A stretch of 64,000 nucleotides of DNA from Salinispirillum sp. LH 10-3-1 (GTDB lineage Bacteria; Pseudomonadota; Gammaproteobacteria; Pseudomonadales; Natronospirillaceae), in assembly GCF_030643825.1 (NCBI RefSeq), contig NZ_CP101717.1, forward strand, positions 744,001 to 808,000, in the 5' to 3' direction. Positions 50,412-58,927 of this stretch are shown here, in pieces; within the stretch, counting starts at the first letter, position 1; each line of letters starts with the position of its first letter. Both the position numbers and the translations under genes were made by a program. The notes under the pieces were generated by a model. The model saw only the letters and a program-made list of their open reading frames with translations. It had not been told where the DNA came from and made no database searches.

Positions 50412-52046
50412 ATGACTAACGCGCTCACCATCCAAATGATTCAGGCTGACTTTCCTGTTGGCGATATTCCCGGCAATGCGCAACGTATCATCGAGCATGG
50501 GCGGTCTGCGGTGGCCGAGGGCGTGGATGTAGTGGTGTTCCCGGAATTGACGCTGTGCGGCTATCCGCCGGAAGACTTGTTACTGCGCCCCAGTTTGTCC
50601 TTGCGTATTCAGGCGGCTTTAGATGAGATAGCGGCCGCCAAATTGCCGATCACCTTGGTGTTTGGTCTGCCGTGGGAAGACAACGAGCGGCTGCATAACG
50701 CGGCGGTGGTGATGGAGGGCGGTGAGTTAAAAGCGCGTTATTACAAGCGCCATTTGCCGAACTATCAGGTGTTTGATGAACATCGCTATTTTACGCCGGG
50801 CCTGTTAACCACGACCTTCGAGTGCAAGGGCATCACGTTAGGTTTAAGCATCTGTGAAGACGTCTGGTTCGACGATGTCTTGGAGGAAAGCAAAGCGGCG
50901 GGCGCGGAAATTGTTTTGACGCTTAACGCGTCGCCGTTCCACATAGATCGTATTGCGCAGCGCCGCGCTCTGCTAATGCAGCACGCGCAGCGTTTCGGCC
51001 TGAATCTCGTTTACGTGAATGCGGCGCATGCACAAGACGAACTGGTGTTTGATGGTGGTTCCATGGTGGTGGATGACAAGGGTGTGCTGCGCGCCGCGTT
51101 GCCAGCGTATAAAACCATGTGCGAGTCGGTTACCTATGTGCGTGATACAAAAGGTGTCGTGACGTTGCAAGGCGAATACCCGGTGGCCGAGTTGATGGGC
51201 ACCGAAGCCAGTGTGTATGAGGCGCTGTGTATGGGCTTGGCCAGCTATGTGAATCGAAACGGCTTCAAAGGCGTCATTCTGGGCTTGTCGGGCGGTATTG
51301 ATTCAGCCTTGAGTTTGGCCATCGCTGTTGATGCGCTGGGCGCTGACCGAGTGCAAGCGGTGATGATGCCGTTTGAATATACCTCGGCGATCAGTCAGGA
51401 AGACGCCAAAGCCGAAGCGGAGCTATTGGGTGTGACCTACCATGTTCTGCCGATTCACAGCATGTTTGATGCGGGTCTTGAGCTGCTGAATCCGTTGTTT
51501 GAAGGACAGGCGGCGGACGTTACCGAGCAAAACATGCAGGCCCGCATTCGTGGCCTGTTGTTGATGGCGCTGTCGAACAAGCTTGGCCTGATGGTCTTAA
51601 CCACTGGTAACAAGAGCGAGCTGGCCGTGGGATATGCAACCCTGTACGGCGATATGTGTGGAGGTTACAACGCCTTGAAAGACGTGCCTAAGCAGTTGGT
51701 TTTCCGCTTGGCGCGCTATCGCAACAGCATCAGCCCAGCCATCCCGGACCGGGTAATTACCCGTCCGCCCAGTGCGGAGCTGGCACCGAATCAAAAAGAC
51801 GAAGACAGCCTGCCGTCGTATGAGATTTTGGATCAGATCATCGAGCGTTATGTGGAGCGCGATGAGAGCGCCGAGGATATTGTTCATGCGGGCTTCGAGC
51901 GCGATACCGTGTACCGCGTGGTTACGCTGATCGACCGTAACGAATACAAGCGGCGCCAAGCACCAGAAGGCGTGCGTATCACGCCGCGTGGGTTTGGCCG
52001 GGACCGTCGTTACCCGATCACCAATGGTTGGAAGCCGGGCGTGTAA
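50412..52046 (+). CDS. nadE: Glutamine-dependent NAD+ synthetase
   Basis: 544 aa, with an N-terminal nitrilase-type glutaminase and a C-terminal synthetase. The Glu-Lys-Cys triad is seen in 'FPELTLCGYPPEDLL', 'YKRHLPNYQVFDE' and 'LGLSICEDVWF'. The ATP-pyrophosphatase P-loop is 'LGLSGGIDSALSLAIAVDAL', and the NaAD-binding region includes 'TTGNKSELAVGYATLYGDM'. The enzyme amidates nicotinate adenine dinucleotide to NAD. Its length matches the glutamine-dependent class. REP and hairpin repeats follow its stop. Confidence 0.96.
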   Translation: MTNALTIQMIQADFPVGDIPGNAQRIIEHGRSAVAEGVDVVVFPELTLCGYPPEDLLLRPSLSLRIQAALDEIAAAKLPITLVFGLPWEDNERLHNAAVVMEGGELKARYYKRHLPNYQVFDEHRYFTPGLLTTTFECKGITLGLSICEDVWFDDVLEESKAAGAEIVLTLNASPFHIDRIAQRRALLMQHAQRFGLNLVYVNAAHAQDELVFDGGSMVVDDKGVLRAALPAYKTMCESVTYVRDTKGVVTLQGEYPVAELMGTEASVYEALCMGLASYVNRNGFKGVILGLSGGIDSALSLAIAVDALGADRVQAVMMPFEYTSAISQEDAKAEAELLGVTYHVLPIHSMFDAGLELLNPLFEGQAADVTEQNMQARIRGLLLMALSNKLGLMVLTTGNKSELAVGYATLYGDMCGGYNALKDVPKQLVFRLARYRNSISPAIPDRVITRPPSAELAPNQKDEDSLPSYEILDQIIERYVERDESAEDIVHAGFERDTVYRVVTLIDRNEYKRRQAPEGVRITPRGFGRDRRYPITNGWKPGV

Positions 52047-52076
52047 CCGTAGGAGGCCAGCACTCTGGCCGAATCA
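52047..52076. repeat. Single Pseudomonas-type REP unit
   Basis: A GTAGGAGGCCAGCACTCTGG unit, with GGCCAG/CTGGCC arms, directly follows the nadE stop. It is the same family as at 31971-32116 and 36273-36341. Confidence 0.8.
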
Positions 52077-52081
52077 ACGGC

Positions 52082-52101
52082 GGCGGGTGTTTACACCTGC
52101 C
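52082..52101. repeat. Dispersed hairpin repeat (copy 3)
   Basis: GGCGGGTGT-TT-ACACCTGCC, one base different from the copy at 22362; the change makes a G-T wobble pair in RNA. It lies between the convergent nadE and bamD stops. Confidence 0.65.
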
Positions 52102-52107
52102 AATGGG

Positions 52108-52923
52108 TTAACCCACCACGCCCAACGTCAGCCAGAAAATCAACGGACGCCGGAAACGGAAATCCGCCACCAAGGTCTCGCCACGCACCAGGTCAGACTC
52201 AGGAAATTCGGCCCGCAATATAGACACCATCTGTGCCGCTCGTTCGTCATCACCTTGCATTTCATAAGCACGTGCTGCCAAGGCTAGGCCGTCGGCCTGT
52301 ACGTGCTCACCGGCAAAATCCTCAAACAACCGGTTCAAGCGAGCGAGGGCCGCCTCAGGTTTCTTTACCTGATAATAGTAAGTCGCCACATTGAGGTTGT
52401 ATTCCGCCAAGCGAGTACGGGAGATTTGCATAATGCCTTTGGCTGGCTCAACAAATTCACTGTCCGGGTACAGGGTTAGGAACTCGCGTAATTGCGCAAA
52501 GGTGCGCTCATAACCACTGATGTCGCGGTCCACCGGGTTGCGGGTACTCAGCAGGCCAGCGGTCTGTTCGGCCATGCCAAAGCTGGTTAGGCCACGCAAG
52601 TAATACACATAGTCGATGTCTGGGTGCGCTGGCTGCAGTCGGATGAAGCGGTTGGCCCGACGCATCGCTACATCATATTGGCGGTCACTGTAGCTTGCGT
52701 ATATCAAGTCCAGTTGAACTTGCGTAGCATAGGCGCCGAACGGAAAGCGACTTTCCATCGCTTCGAGTTGTTCGATCGCTTGCGAGTATCGACCGCGCTC
52801 CAAAAATTCGGCGGCGCGTTCGTAACTGTCGGCCTCTGTCGTAATGCGAGTTTGGTTGCCGCTGCACCCTGCCAGTATCAAAAGACTGACCAACAGAGCG
52901 AATATTGAAAATCGTCGGAACAT
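52108..52923 (-). CDS. bamD: Outer-membrane assembly lipoprotein BamD
   Basis: A 271-aa lipoprotein. The lipobox is 'LLILAGCSGNQ' with Cys at about residue 20. Tetratricopeptide-like repeats follow: 'YERAAEFLERGRYSQAIEQL', 'RFPFGAYATQVQLDLIYASY', 'FLTLYPDSEFVEPAKGIM'. It is an essential part of the BAM complex for beta-barrel insertion, binding BamA and BamC/E. It is divergent from rluD, the usual gammaproteobacterial neighbour. Confidence 0.95.
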   Translation of the reverse strand: MFRRFSIFALLVSLLILAGCSGNQTRITTEADSYERAAEFLERGRYSQAIEQLEAMESRFPFGAYATQVQLDLIYASYSDRQYDVAMRRANRFIRLQPAHPDIDYVYYLRGLTSFGMAEQTAGLLSTRNPVDRDISGYERTFAQLREFLTLYPDSEFVEPAKGIMQISRTRLAEYNLNVATYYYQVKKPEAALARLNRLFEDFAGEHVQADGLALAARAYEMQGDDERAAQMVSILRAEFPESDLVRGETLVADFRFRRPLIFWLTLGVVG

Positions 52924-53009
52924 GTTTTTCCCTGACTAGACTAAATCAAATACAATAGGACTTAATGAGCTTCGGGCTTACCCGAATGCCGCACTATTAA
53001 AACACAATT

Positions 53010-53987
53010 ATGGCCACAACACCCATGCAAGAATTGATAGAAATGGAAGCACAAGTACCGGTTTCCATGGGCGGCCAACGTGTCGACCAAATCGCTGCGC
53101 AACTGTTTCCCGAGTACTCGCGCTCTCGCCTGCAGGGCTGGCTAAAGAGCGGCCAGATGCTGGTTGACGACCAGCCAGCCAAACCCAAAGACAAGCTGGT
53201 GGGTGGTGAATGGCTGCGCGTCGAAGCTGAGCTGGAAGTATTCAGTGAATGGCGAGCGGAACCAGTAGATTTTCCGATTCATTACGAAGATGAATCCATT
53301 ATCGTGGTCAATAAGCCTGCTGGGCTGACTGTACACCCCGGTGCAGGTACTCCAAACGGTACTTTGTTGAACGGTTTGCTGCATTACGATCCCGATCTAG
53401 CCAGCGTGCCGCGTGCCGGCATTGTGCATCGCCTCGACAAGGACACCACGGGGCTGATGGTGGTGGCGCGTACTATCGAGGCGCAAACGGCGCTGGTGCG
53501 TGATCTGCAAGAACGCGAAATCTCCCGCGAATACGAGGCAGTGTGCAAGGGCGTCATGACCGGTGGCGGCATTGTCGATGAACCCATCGGTCGCCACGGT
53601 ACGCAGCGCACCAAAATGGCAGTACGCCCAATGGGTAAGCCAGCCACCACGCATTATCGTGTTTTGCAGAAATTCGCCAATCACACCCACGTGCGTTTGA
53701 AGTTGGAGTCTGGGCGGACACACCAAATTCGCGTGCACATGGACCACATTCATTATCCGTTGGTCGGTGATCCCGTGTATGGTGGTCAGTTCTCGTTCCC
53801 GCGCGACATTTCTGACCGCTTAAAGGAAGCCCTGCAAGGGTTTCGGCGTCAAGCACTGCACGCCAAAGCTCTGGGTTTGTTTCACCCGGAAACCGGTGAG
53901 TGGATGGAATGGGAAATTGATCTGCCCGAAGACATGCAGCAGTTGTTGCATGTCATAGCCGAGGAGTCACCGAATGACGAATACTGA
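53010..53987 (+). CDS. rluD: 23S rRNA pseudouridine synthase RluD
   Basis: 325 aa with an N-terminal S4 RNA-binding domain ('RVDQIAAQLFPEYSRSRLQG') and the RluA-type catalytic domain ('IVHRLDKDTTGLMVVARTIE', with the catalytic Asp). It modifies U1911, U1915 and U1917 of helix 69 in the E. coli numbering. 'GRTHQIRVHMDHIHYPLVGD' is also conserved. The start gives a slightly long, acidic N-terminus; Met 6 or later Mets are alternatives. It overlaps pgeF by 14 bp. Confidence 0.95.
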   Translation: MATTPMQELIEMEAQVPVSMGGQRVDQIAAQLFPEYSRSRLQGWLKSGQMLVDDQPAKPKDKLVGGEWLRVEAELEVFSEWRAEPVDFPIHYEDESIIVVNKPAGLTVHPGAGTPNGTLLNGLLHYDPDLASVPRAGIVHRLDKDTTGLMVVARTIEAQTALVRDLQEREISREYEAVCKGVMTGGGIVDEPIGRHGTQRTKMAVRPMGKPATTHYRVLQKFANHTHVRLKLESGRTHQIRVHMDHIHYPLVGDPVYGGQFSFPRDISDRLKEALQGFRRQALHAKALGLFHPETGEWMEWEIDLPEDMQQLLHVIAEESPNDEY

Positions 53988-54717
53988 TGGCCTGCTAATT
54001 CCAGAATGGGATGACCTTCCCGACGGCATTCATGCAGTCACCACTACTCGTTTGGGTGGATTCAGCGAAGCGCCTTATAGCAGCTTTAATTTGGCGCACC
54101 ATGTAGGTGATGACCTGCCTTCGGTAAAACGCAACCGCGCCCGTCTAGCTGACCTGTTGGAACTGCCTGCCGTGCCACAATGGCTGAGCCAAGTGCACGG
54201 CATTCAAGTAATGCGTTTTCTAGAGCCGGAAGTTGCCACGCTGCAAGCCGATGCCTCGTACACCAATAAACCCGGTGTGCCTTTGGCCATAATGACCGCC
54301 GACTGCTTGCCCGTGCTGATCGCGTCGAAAGACGGTGAAGAGTTGGGTGCTGCGCACGCGGGTTGGCGTGGTCTGTGTGACGGTGTGATTGAGGCGCTGA
54401 CGGGACACTTTCGCGCTCGACCCGATGAACTGACTGTATGGCTTGGCCCGGCGATTGGGCCAGAGGCGTTTGAAGTCGGCGCAGAAGTCCGCACGGCGTT
54501 TATGGCGGTAGACCCGAAAGCAGAACTGTGTTTTGTCGAGCAAAGCAACGGCAAATACCTAGCGGACATTTACGGCTTAGTGAGGCAGCGCCTGACTCGG
54601 CTGGGTATCAGCTCGGTCAGCGGTGGCGAATACTGCACGGTGACCGACAAGGAACATTTCTTCTCTTATCGTCGTGACGGTAAAACCGGTCGCATGGCAA
54701 CCCTGATATGGCGTTAA
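53974..54717 (+). CDS. pgeF: Peptidoglycan editing factor PgeF (YfiH, laccase-domain)
   Basis: At 247 aa it has the multicopper/laccase-like family signatures 'TTRLGGFSEAPYSSFNLA', 'QVHGIQVMRF', 'TADCLPVLI' and 'GAAHAGWRGLCDGVIEAL' with metal-binding His and Cys. YfiH/PgeF removes wrongly built UDP-MurNAc-L-Ser intermediates, and some homologues deaminate adenosine or oxidise phenols. The usual order bamD-rluD-pgeF is kept, and commonly clpB comes next in other genomes; here clpB is elsewhere. Confidence 0.93.
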   Translation: MTNTDGLLIPEWDDLPDGIHAVTTTRLGGFSEAPYSSFNLAHHVGDDLPSVKRNRARLADLLELPAVPQWLSQVHGIQVMRFLEPEVATLQADASYTNKPGVPLAIMTADCLPVLIASKDGEELGAAHAGWRGLCDGVIEALTGHFRARPDELTVWLGPAIGPEAFEVGAEVRTAFMAVDPKAELCFVEQSNGKYLADIYGLVRQRLTRLGISSVSGGEYCTVTDKEHFFSYRRDGKTGRMATLIWR

Positions 54718-54977
54718 GCGTGCCCTTCTAGCAAGCGCTCTATCCGTTTCAAGAACTGCGCCGTAGCTCGTCCACTGGGTGATTCTACCGCGCATTTCTG
54801 ATGAAACATCAGAACTACTGTCACCGTGCCATCACTCAACGTTACGTTATAGCCGTCGTATCCTGCTTGCGCTGTCAGCCCTTGAAAAGTCCTTGCCCCG
54901 TCTGTTGTTGCAGTGCCTTGATCTATGATCACTTGGTATGCCTGCAGTAATGTGTAGGGGTCCATTTTTTCCAGCAT
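54714..54977 (-). CDS. Hypothetical small protein (87 aa)
   Basis: The ATG has a strong GGAGG ribosome site 9 bp upstream. The product begins 'MLEKMDPYTLLQAYQVIIDQ' and has alternating strand-like segments ('AQAGYDGYNVTLSDGTVTVV', 'LMFHQKCAVESPSG') and an amphipathic C-terminal helix ('TAQFLKRIERLLEGH'). It has no membrane segment. I recognise no family. It overlaps the pgeF end by four bases on the opposite strand. A translated gene is likely because of the ribosome site and codon use. Confidence 0.65.
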   Translation of the reverse strand: MLEKMDPYTLLQAYQVIIDQGTATTDGARTFQGLTAQAGYDGYNVTLSDGTVTVVLMFHQKCAVESPSGRATAQFLKRIERLLEGHA

Positions 54978-55056
54978 TAAAAGCGCCTCCGGAAAAGCAT
55001 TCAGTGGTTATAGCACTACAGGTCATTAATCAAAGTAGATCTTAATGCGGAGACAA

Positions 55057-56523
55057 TCAGTTTGATAAGGGCAATACCACACGCACTTCAAGGCCGCCCG
55101 TTGTTCGGTTGTGAAGTTCAAGCTCGCCACCATGCCCGTGAATAATAGCGCGCGCGATACCCAGGCCTAGCCCCATGCCGTTCTTGTTCAAATGTCTGCC
55201 GTGGGCAAGCCGCGTGTAGGGCTCAAAGAGCTTCTTCATGTCGTCATCGCTGATGCCGGGGCCGTTATCGAGGATGCGGATGACGAGGTGGCTGGTGTTG
55301 GCTTCCAGAATAATGTCAGCGCGTTCGCCGTAGAACACCGCATTGTCGATCAGGTTGCTCAAACAACGCTTCAAAGCCAAAGGTTTACCGATGAAATTTG
55401 GCTGACTGGCAATGCGAACAGTGACGGGGTGTCCGGCCAGTGTGTTGTCGCGTGCCAGCTTTTGCAGGAGACGAGACAGGTCTATGGCGTGCGGGTCTTC
55501 ATGAATGTCGCTGTCGCGTACGCTCTGCAATGCTCCCTTTACCATCAACTCGAGTTCGTCTAAGTCCTCATTGAATTCCTGCTGTAATTGTCCGTCTTCT
55601 AACAATTCAGTACGCAACTTGAGTCGAGTGATGGGGGTTCGTAGATCATGAGAGATAGCACCAAACAACCGTTCGCGGTCGGTCATGTAGCGTTGAATAC
55701 GGGATTCCATTACGCCGAAAGCGCGGGCAGTGGCGTCCAATTCACGCAGGCCGGAGTCTTGCAGCGGTGCATGGTCCATACCGCGACCAAAGGCGTCTGC
55801 TGCGGCGGCTAAATCAGCCAGTGGCCGGGTTTGCCAGCGCACGAACCACACCGAGAGCACGCCCACAATCAATAATGACAACAGCAACGATAGCCAACGT
55901 TCACCCGTTAAGGCTCGAGTTTTGTCGAGAATATAGGGGTCGGGCAACAGCGTGGCGATGTACATCCAGGAGCCGTCGCGCAGCTTAACCTGACTGACGA
56001 GCAAAGGAGCGGGGCGGGGTTCTAACACCAAACTTTGGCGAATCCAGCGGTCGGGAAGGTCGGTAAGTAAGGTGCCATTGGTAAACACAACCGCGTGCTC
56101 TGGCATCACCAAGGCGGACTGAACATCGTTAACCCCTAGCTCGTCGGCCAGTACCGCGTTCACTTCTTCGAGGATTAGTGATCGTAGGCTATGGCTCATT
56201 TGCTCGGGCAATGTGATGGGATTTTGATTCAAGTTGAGAAAGTAACGGCTACCGCCTATTTCACGCTGTTGATCCAACACGATAGGCCGGACATTGTCGG
56301 GTAGAGCAGAGAAGTATTGCACCGTGGAAGCCATTGACAGCGCCAAATAACGCACGCTTTCAGACAGGCTTTGCTTCGCGTCGCTGCTGACTTGGCCTGC
56401 CCATATGGCACTGGTCACGATTTGTGCAGTGCTGACGCCGGCCACCATAACGATCAACAGGCGGGCGATCAGTGAGGAGGGCATCAAGCGCCACAGAGGT
56501 GATTTTTCAGCAGCGTTAGTCAT
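55057..56523 (-). CDS. Sensor histidine kinase, GtrS/EnvZ type
   Basis: 488 aa from an ATG that overlaps the regulator stop by 8 bp; the in-frame start at 56568 would extend into that gene. TM1 (about residues 15-38), a periplasmic domain of about 160 aa and TM2 ('SLLLSLLIVGVLSVWFV') are followed by HAMP. The phosphoacceptor motif is 'FGAISHDLRTPITRLKLR', and HATPase motifs include 'NLIDNAVFYG' and 'DNGPGISDDDMKKLFEPYTR'. As third gene behind a sugar-binding protein and OmpR-type regulator it probably senses a sugar or sugar acid. In Pseudomonas GtrS binds 2-ketogluconate. Confidence 0.92.
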   Translation of the reverse strand: MTNAAEKSPLWRLMPSSLIARLLIVMVAGVSTAQIVTSAIWAGQVSSDAKQSLSESVRYLALSMASTVQYFSALPDNVRPIVLDQQREIGGSRYFLNLNQNPITLPEQMSHSLRSLILEEVNAVLADELGVNDVQSALVMPEHAVVFTNGTLLTDLPDRWIRQSLVLEPRPAPLLVSQVKLRDGSWMYIATLLPDPYILDKTRALTGERWLSLLLSLLIVGVLSVWFVRWQTRPLADLAAAADAFGRGMDHAPLQDSGLRELDATARAFGVMESRIQRYMTDRERLFGAISHDLRTPITRLKLRTELLEDGQLQQEFNEDLDELELMVKGALQSVRDSDIHEDPHAIDLSRLLQKLARDNTLAGHPVTVRIASQPNFIGKPLALKRCLSNLIDNAVFYGERADIILEANTSHLVIRILDNGPGISDDDMKKLFEPYTRLAHGRHLNKNGMGLGLGIARAIIHGHGGELELHNRTTGGLEVRVVLPLSN

Positions 56524-57250
56524 GCTGAGGAATGTCCTTATGTCGCGTGACTTCTGCGCTGAAGACATAGCCCTCGCCGCGCACCGTTTTGATCAGTTGG
56601 GCCGTTTTGCCATCGTCACCCAAGCGTTGGCGCAGGCGACTGATCTGTACATCGAGGTAGCGATCCAGCGGACCCATGTCGCGGCCGCGGGTCAGCTCCA
56701 TCAAGCGTGTACGTGTAATAACCTCGCCCGCGTGGCGTATAAAGAAGTGCAGCAGTTGATAATCTGCACCGTTCAGGTTCTGCCAGCCATCTTGCGGGGT
56801 GAGCAGTGAGCGCTCCAAGGTATCGAGCCAATAATCGCGAAACCGATAGTAGCGCCCAGCGCTTTCAGTCGTGTGGGCGGGCTCGTAACGACGCAGAATG
56901 GCTTTGATGCGAGCCAAGAGTTCGCGCGGACTGAACGGCTTAGCTAGGTAGTCGTCGGCTCCTAGTTCCAATCCGACCACTCGGTCGGTTTCTTCCGCGT
57001 TGGCGGTCAGCATGATGATGGGCACGTCAGATTGGCTGCGCAAAGCCCGGCACACGCTGAAACCGTCTTGCCCTGGTAGCATGATGTCCAGTATGACCAC
57101 GGACACCTCATGGGCGCAACGCGGAAAATCATCGAGAAAGGTTTCGCCATCAGCTGCAACCGCAACGTTGTAGTTGTTGCGTTCCAAGTAGGTTTTCAGT
57201 AGTTCACGAATTTTCTGATCGTCATCGACGACATAAAGTGTCTTATTCAT
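56516..57250 (-). CDS. OmpR-family response regulator, GltR-like
   Basis: 244 aa with receiver domain (phosphoacceptor in 'VVILDIMLPGQDGFSVCRAL', 'GADDYLAKPF') and winged-helix output ('GADYQLLHFFIRHAGEVITR', 'QLIKTVRGEGYVF'). The ATG at 57250 overlaps the binding-protein stop; a GTG two codons earlier is an alternative. The gene order and similarity suggest a GltR-type regulator of glucose uptake. Likely targets are its own operon and the divergent binding-protein/permease operon. Confidence 0.92.
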   Translation of the reverse strand: MNKTLYVVDDDQKIRELLKTYLERNNYNVAVAADGETFLDDFPRCAHEVSVVILDIMLPGQDGFSVCRALRSQSDVPIIMLTANAEETDRVVGLELGADDYLAKPFSPRELLARIKAILRRYEPAHTTESAGRYYRFRDYWLDTLERSLLTPQDGWQNLNGADYQLLHFFIRHAGEVITRTRLMELTRGRDMGPLDRYLDVQISRLRQRLGDDGKTAQLIKTVRGEGYVFSAEVTRHKDIPQHD

Positions 57251-58484
57251 GGTCACTCAATGCGCTCAGAATTTGAGCGAGCCGTAGTTGGGTAATTTCG
57301 ATGGGTATACTGTCATCGCGAAAGAATCGATGCAGGGTGTCGAAAATGGCGCTTTCTACACCCGGCGACGTTGCCATGCTGTGCGCCATGCTGGGGGCCA
57401 ATAGCCCGGCCTGTTCGGCTTCACGAAAGACGTGCGCCGACGTCTGGGAACAGTCGTCGAAGCCTTCTAGTTTGATGTCTGCGCGGGCCGGAATAGTGCC
57501 CTTAGCCAGTGAAAATCGACGCTGTGTTTCCTCATCCAAAACGGTATGTGCAAACGCTGCCTGTGCGCGTTGCGTATCTGCTTTATTGCTTCGGAAGAAC
57601 ACAAAGGTATCGGCGCTGTACAGGTGATTTTGTGCTGTTCCGGGGACGGGCATGCAGAGGTAGTCTTTGCCCGGCAATTTATGCTGCGCAGTAAACTCGC
57701 CTTTCACCCAGTCGCCCATGATCTGCATAGCGGCATCACCGTTAATGACCATCTGGCTGGCTTCTTGCCATTCTCGGTTCTGATTCTGAGGGTCCATTAT
57801 GCCTTTCAGGCGGCGCAGCAGGCTCAGGGCTTCAGCCACGCGGACGTCGTGCAGGGCGTTGGGGTCTAGATCAACAAAATACGCGCGATAAAACTCGGGG
57901 CCACCGACGCTGAGCAATAATGTTTCAAACAGGGTAGCCGTTTGCCATGCCTGTGCGCCGTGTGCCAACGGCACAATGCCCGCCGCTTGGAAGACTTCGG
58001 CAGCCTGAAACACCTGGCTCCAACTGGTGGGTAGGGGCAGATTATATTGTTGAAAAAGTGCTGGGTTCAGCCACATCCAGTTGATGCGATGAATGCTGAC
58101 GGGCACGGCGGTGCGCACGCCATCGGCGTGAGTCAGGGTTTCCAAGGTGGCATAGCGTTCGCCGGGCCACGCGGTAGACCAGTCATCTAAGGGTTGCAGA
58201 TACCCCAAGCGGGCCCAGAGACGAATATTGGGGCCGATGATTTGTGCGGCGCCAGGGTGTTGCCCGGCGATGACTCGAGCCTTGAGTACGGCCATGGCAG
58301 AATCGCCGCCACCGCCGGGTACGGCGTAGTCTTGCCACTCGACTTGGGCATGGGTAAGTTGCTGGCGCAATATGTCGGCGGCGGCGTGTTCGCCTGCGGA
58401 GGTCCACCAGTGCAGGACTTCCAAAGGTTGTGCCAGCGCGGTGGCGCTCAGTAACAGCGGTATGGCCATTAGACGTTTGAGCAT
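57243..58484 (-). CDS. Sugar ABC transporter binding protein, GtsA/GltB type
   Basis: A 413-aa periplasmic protein with signal peptide 'LMAIPLLLSATALAQ'. Motifs 'EVLHWWTSAGEHAAADIL', 'VPGGGGDSAMAVLKARVIAG', 'VPVSIHRINWMWLNPALF' and 'LLAPSMAHSMATSPGVESAI' closely follow the glucose-binding GtsA/GltB proteins of Pseudomonas. No permease follows it. Instead it is the first gene of an operon with an OmpR-type regulator and a membrane kinase, overlapping the regulator start. It may therefore present sugar to the kinase, or share the permeases of the divergent operon. Confidence 0.9.
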   Translation of the reverse strand: MLKRLMAIPLLLSATALAQPLEVLHWWTSAGEHAAADILRQQLTHAQVEWQDYAVPGGGGDSAMAVLKARVIAGQHPGAAQIIGPNIRLWARLGYLQPLDDWSTAWPGERYATLETLTHADGVRTAVPVSIHRINWMWLNPALFQQYNLPLPTSWSQVFQAAEVFQAAGIVPLAHGAQAWQTATLFETLLLSVGGPEFYRAYFVDLDPNALHDVRVAEALSLLRRLKGIMDPQNQNREWQEASQMVINGDAAMQIMGDWVKGEFTAQHKLPGKDYLCMPVPGTAQNHLYSADTFVFFRSNKADTQRAQAAFAHTVLDEETQRRFSLAKGTIPARADIKLEGFDDCSQTSAHVFREAEQAGLLAPSMAHSMATSPGVESAIFDTLHRFFRDDSIPIEITQLRLAQILSALSDHE

Positions 58485-58596
58485 GGGTATGCAGCCGTTG
58501 TGTTGTTCTTATTAGGTGGTACCTATCTTAACCCACTATATTCTCTTGTACTCTTTCAAAGTCTTGCAAAGCCTTTCGACAAATACCCGACCTGTG

Positions 58597-58671
58597 GCCT
58601 CTCGGGGTATGCCTCCGGCGCTCCACGGCAGGCCGAAAGTCGCGCCTTGAGGCACACGCCCTGCGGCCCTA
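58597..58671 (+). repeat. Palindromic repeat family A, copy 3
   Basis: Same orientation as copy 1, with GTATGCCTC/GAGGCACAC arms around a GGCAGGCCGAAAG centre. It lies in the 443-bp divergent gap 58485-58927 between the two binding-protein operons. Apart from it I see only AT-rich promoter-like sequence close to each gene, including a TATAAA at 58848-58853 on the plus strand. Confidence 0.8.
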
Positions 58672-58927
58672 ACCCATACCCCGCCGTTCGCCATAGGATG
58701 GAAAAGTGTGGGGTCTTAGCTCATCTCTCGCCGTTTGCGATGTTAGGTTATGAAATGACCCAAGCATGGAATGAGAAGCCGCAAAGCCTTGTGATGCCTA
58801 GAGTTCTCGTCATATTTCATCATCACCTGTCCAGTTGTTAACAGTCATATAAAACCCGGTGTTAGCGTGCCCTCACTGGTATTCCAGCAAAAAACAATAA
58901 ACACAATAAACCAAGTGAGAATGTCTT

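Noticed and set aside
58500-58841. 113-aa plus-strand frame in the divergent gap
   Set aside because: It spans palindromic repeat copy 3 and has no ribosome site or recognisable motif.
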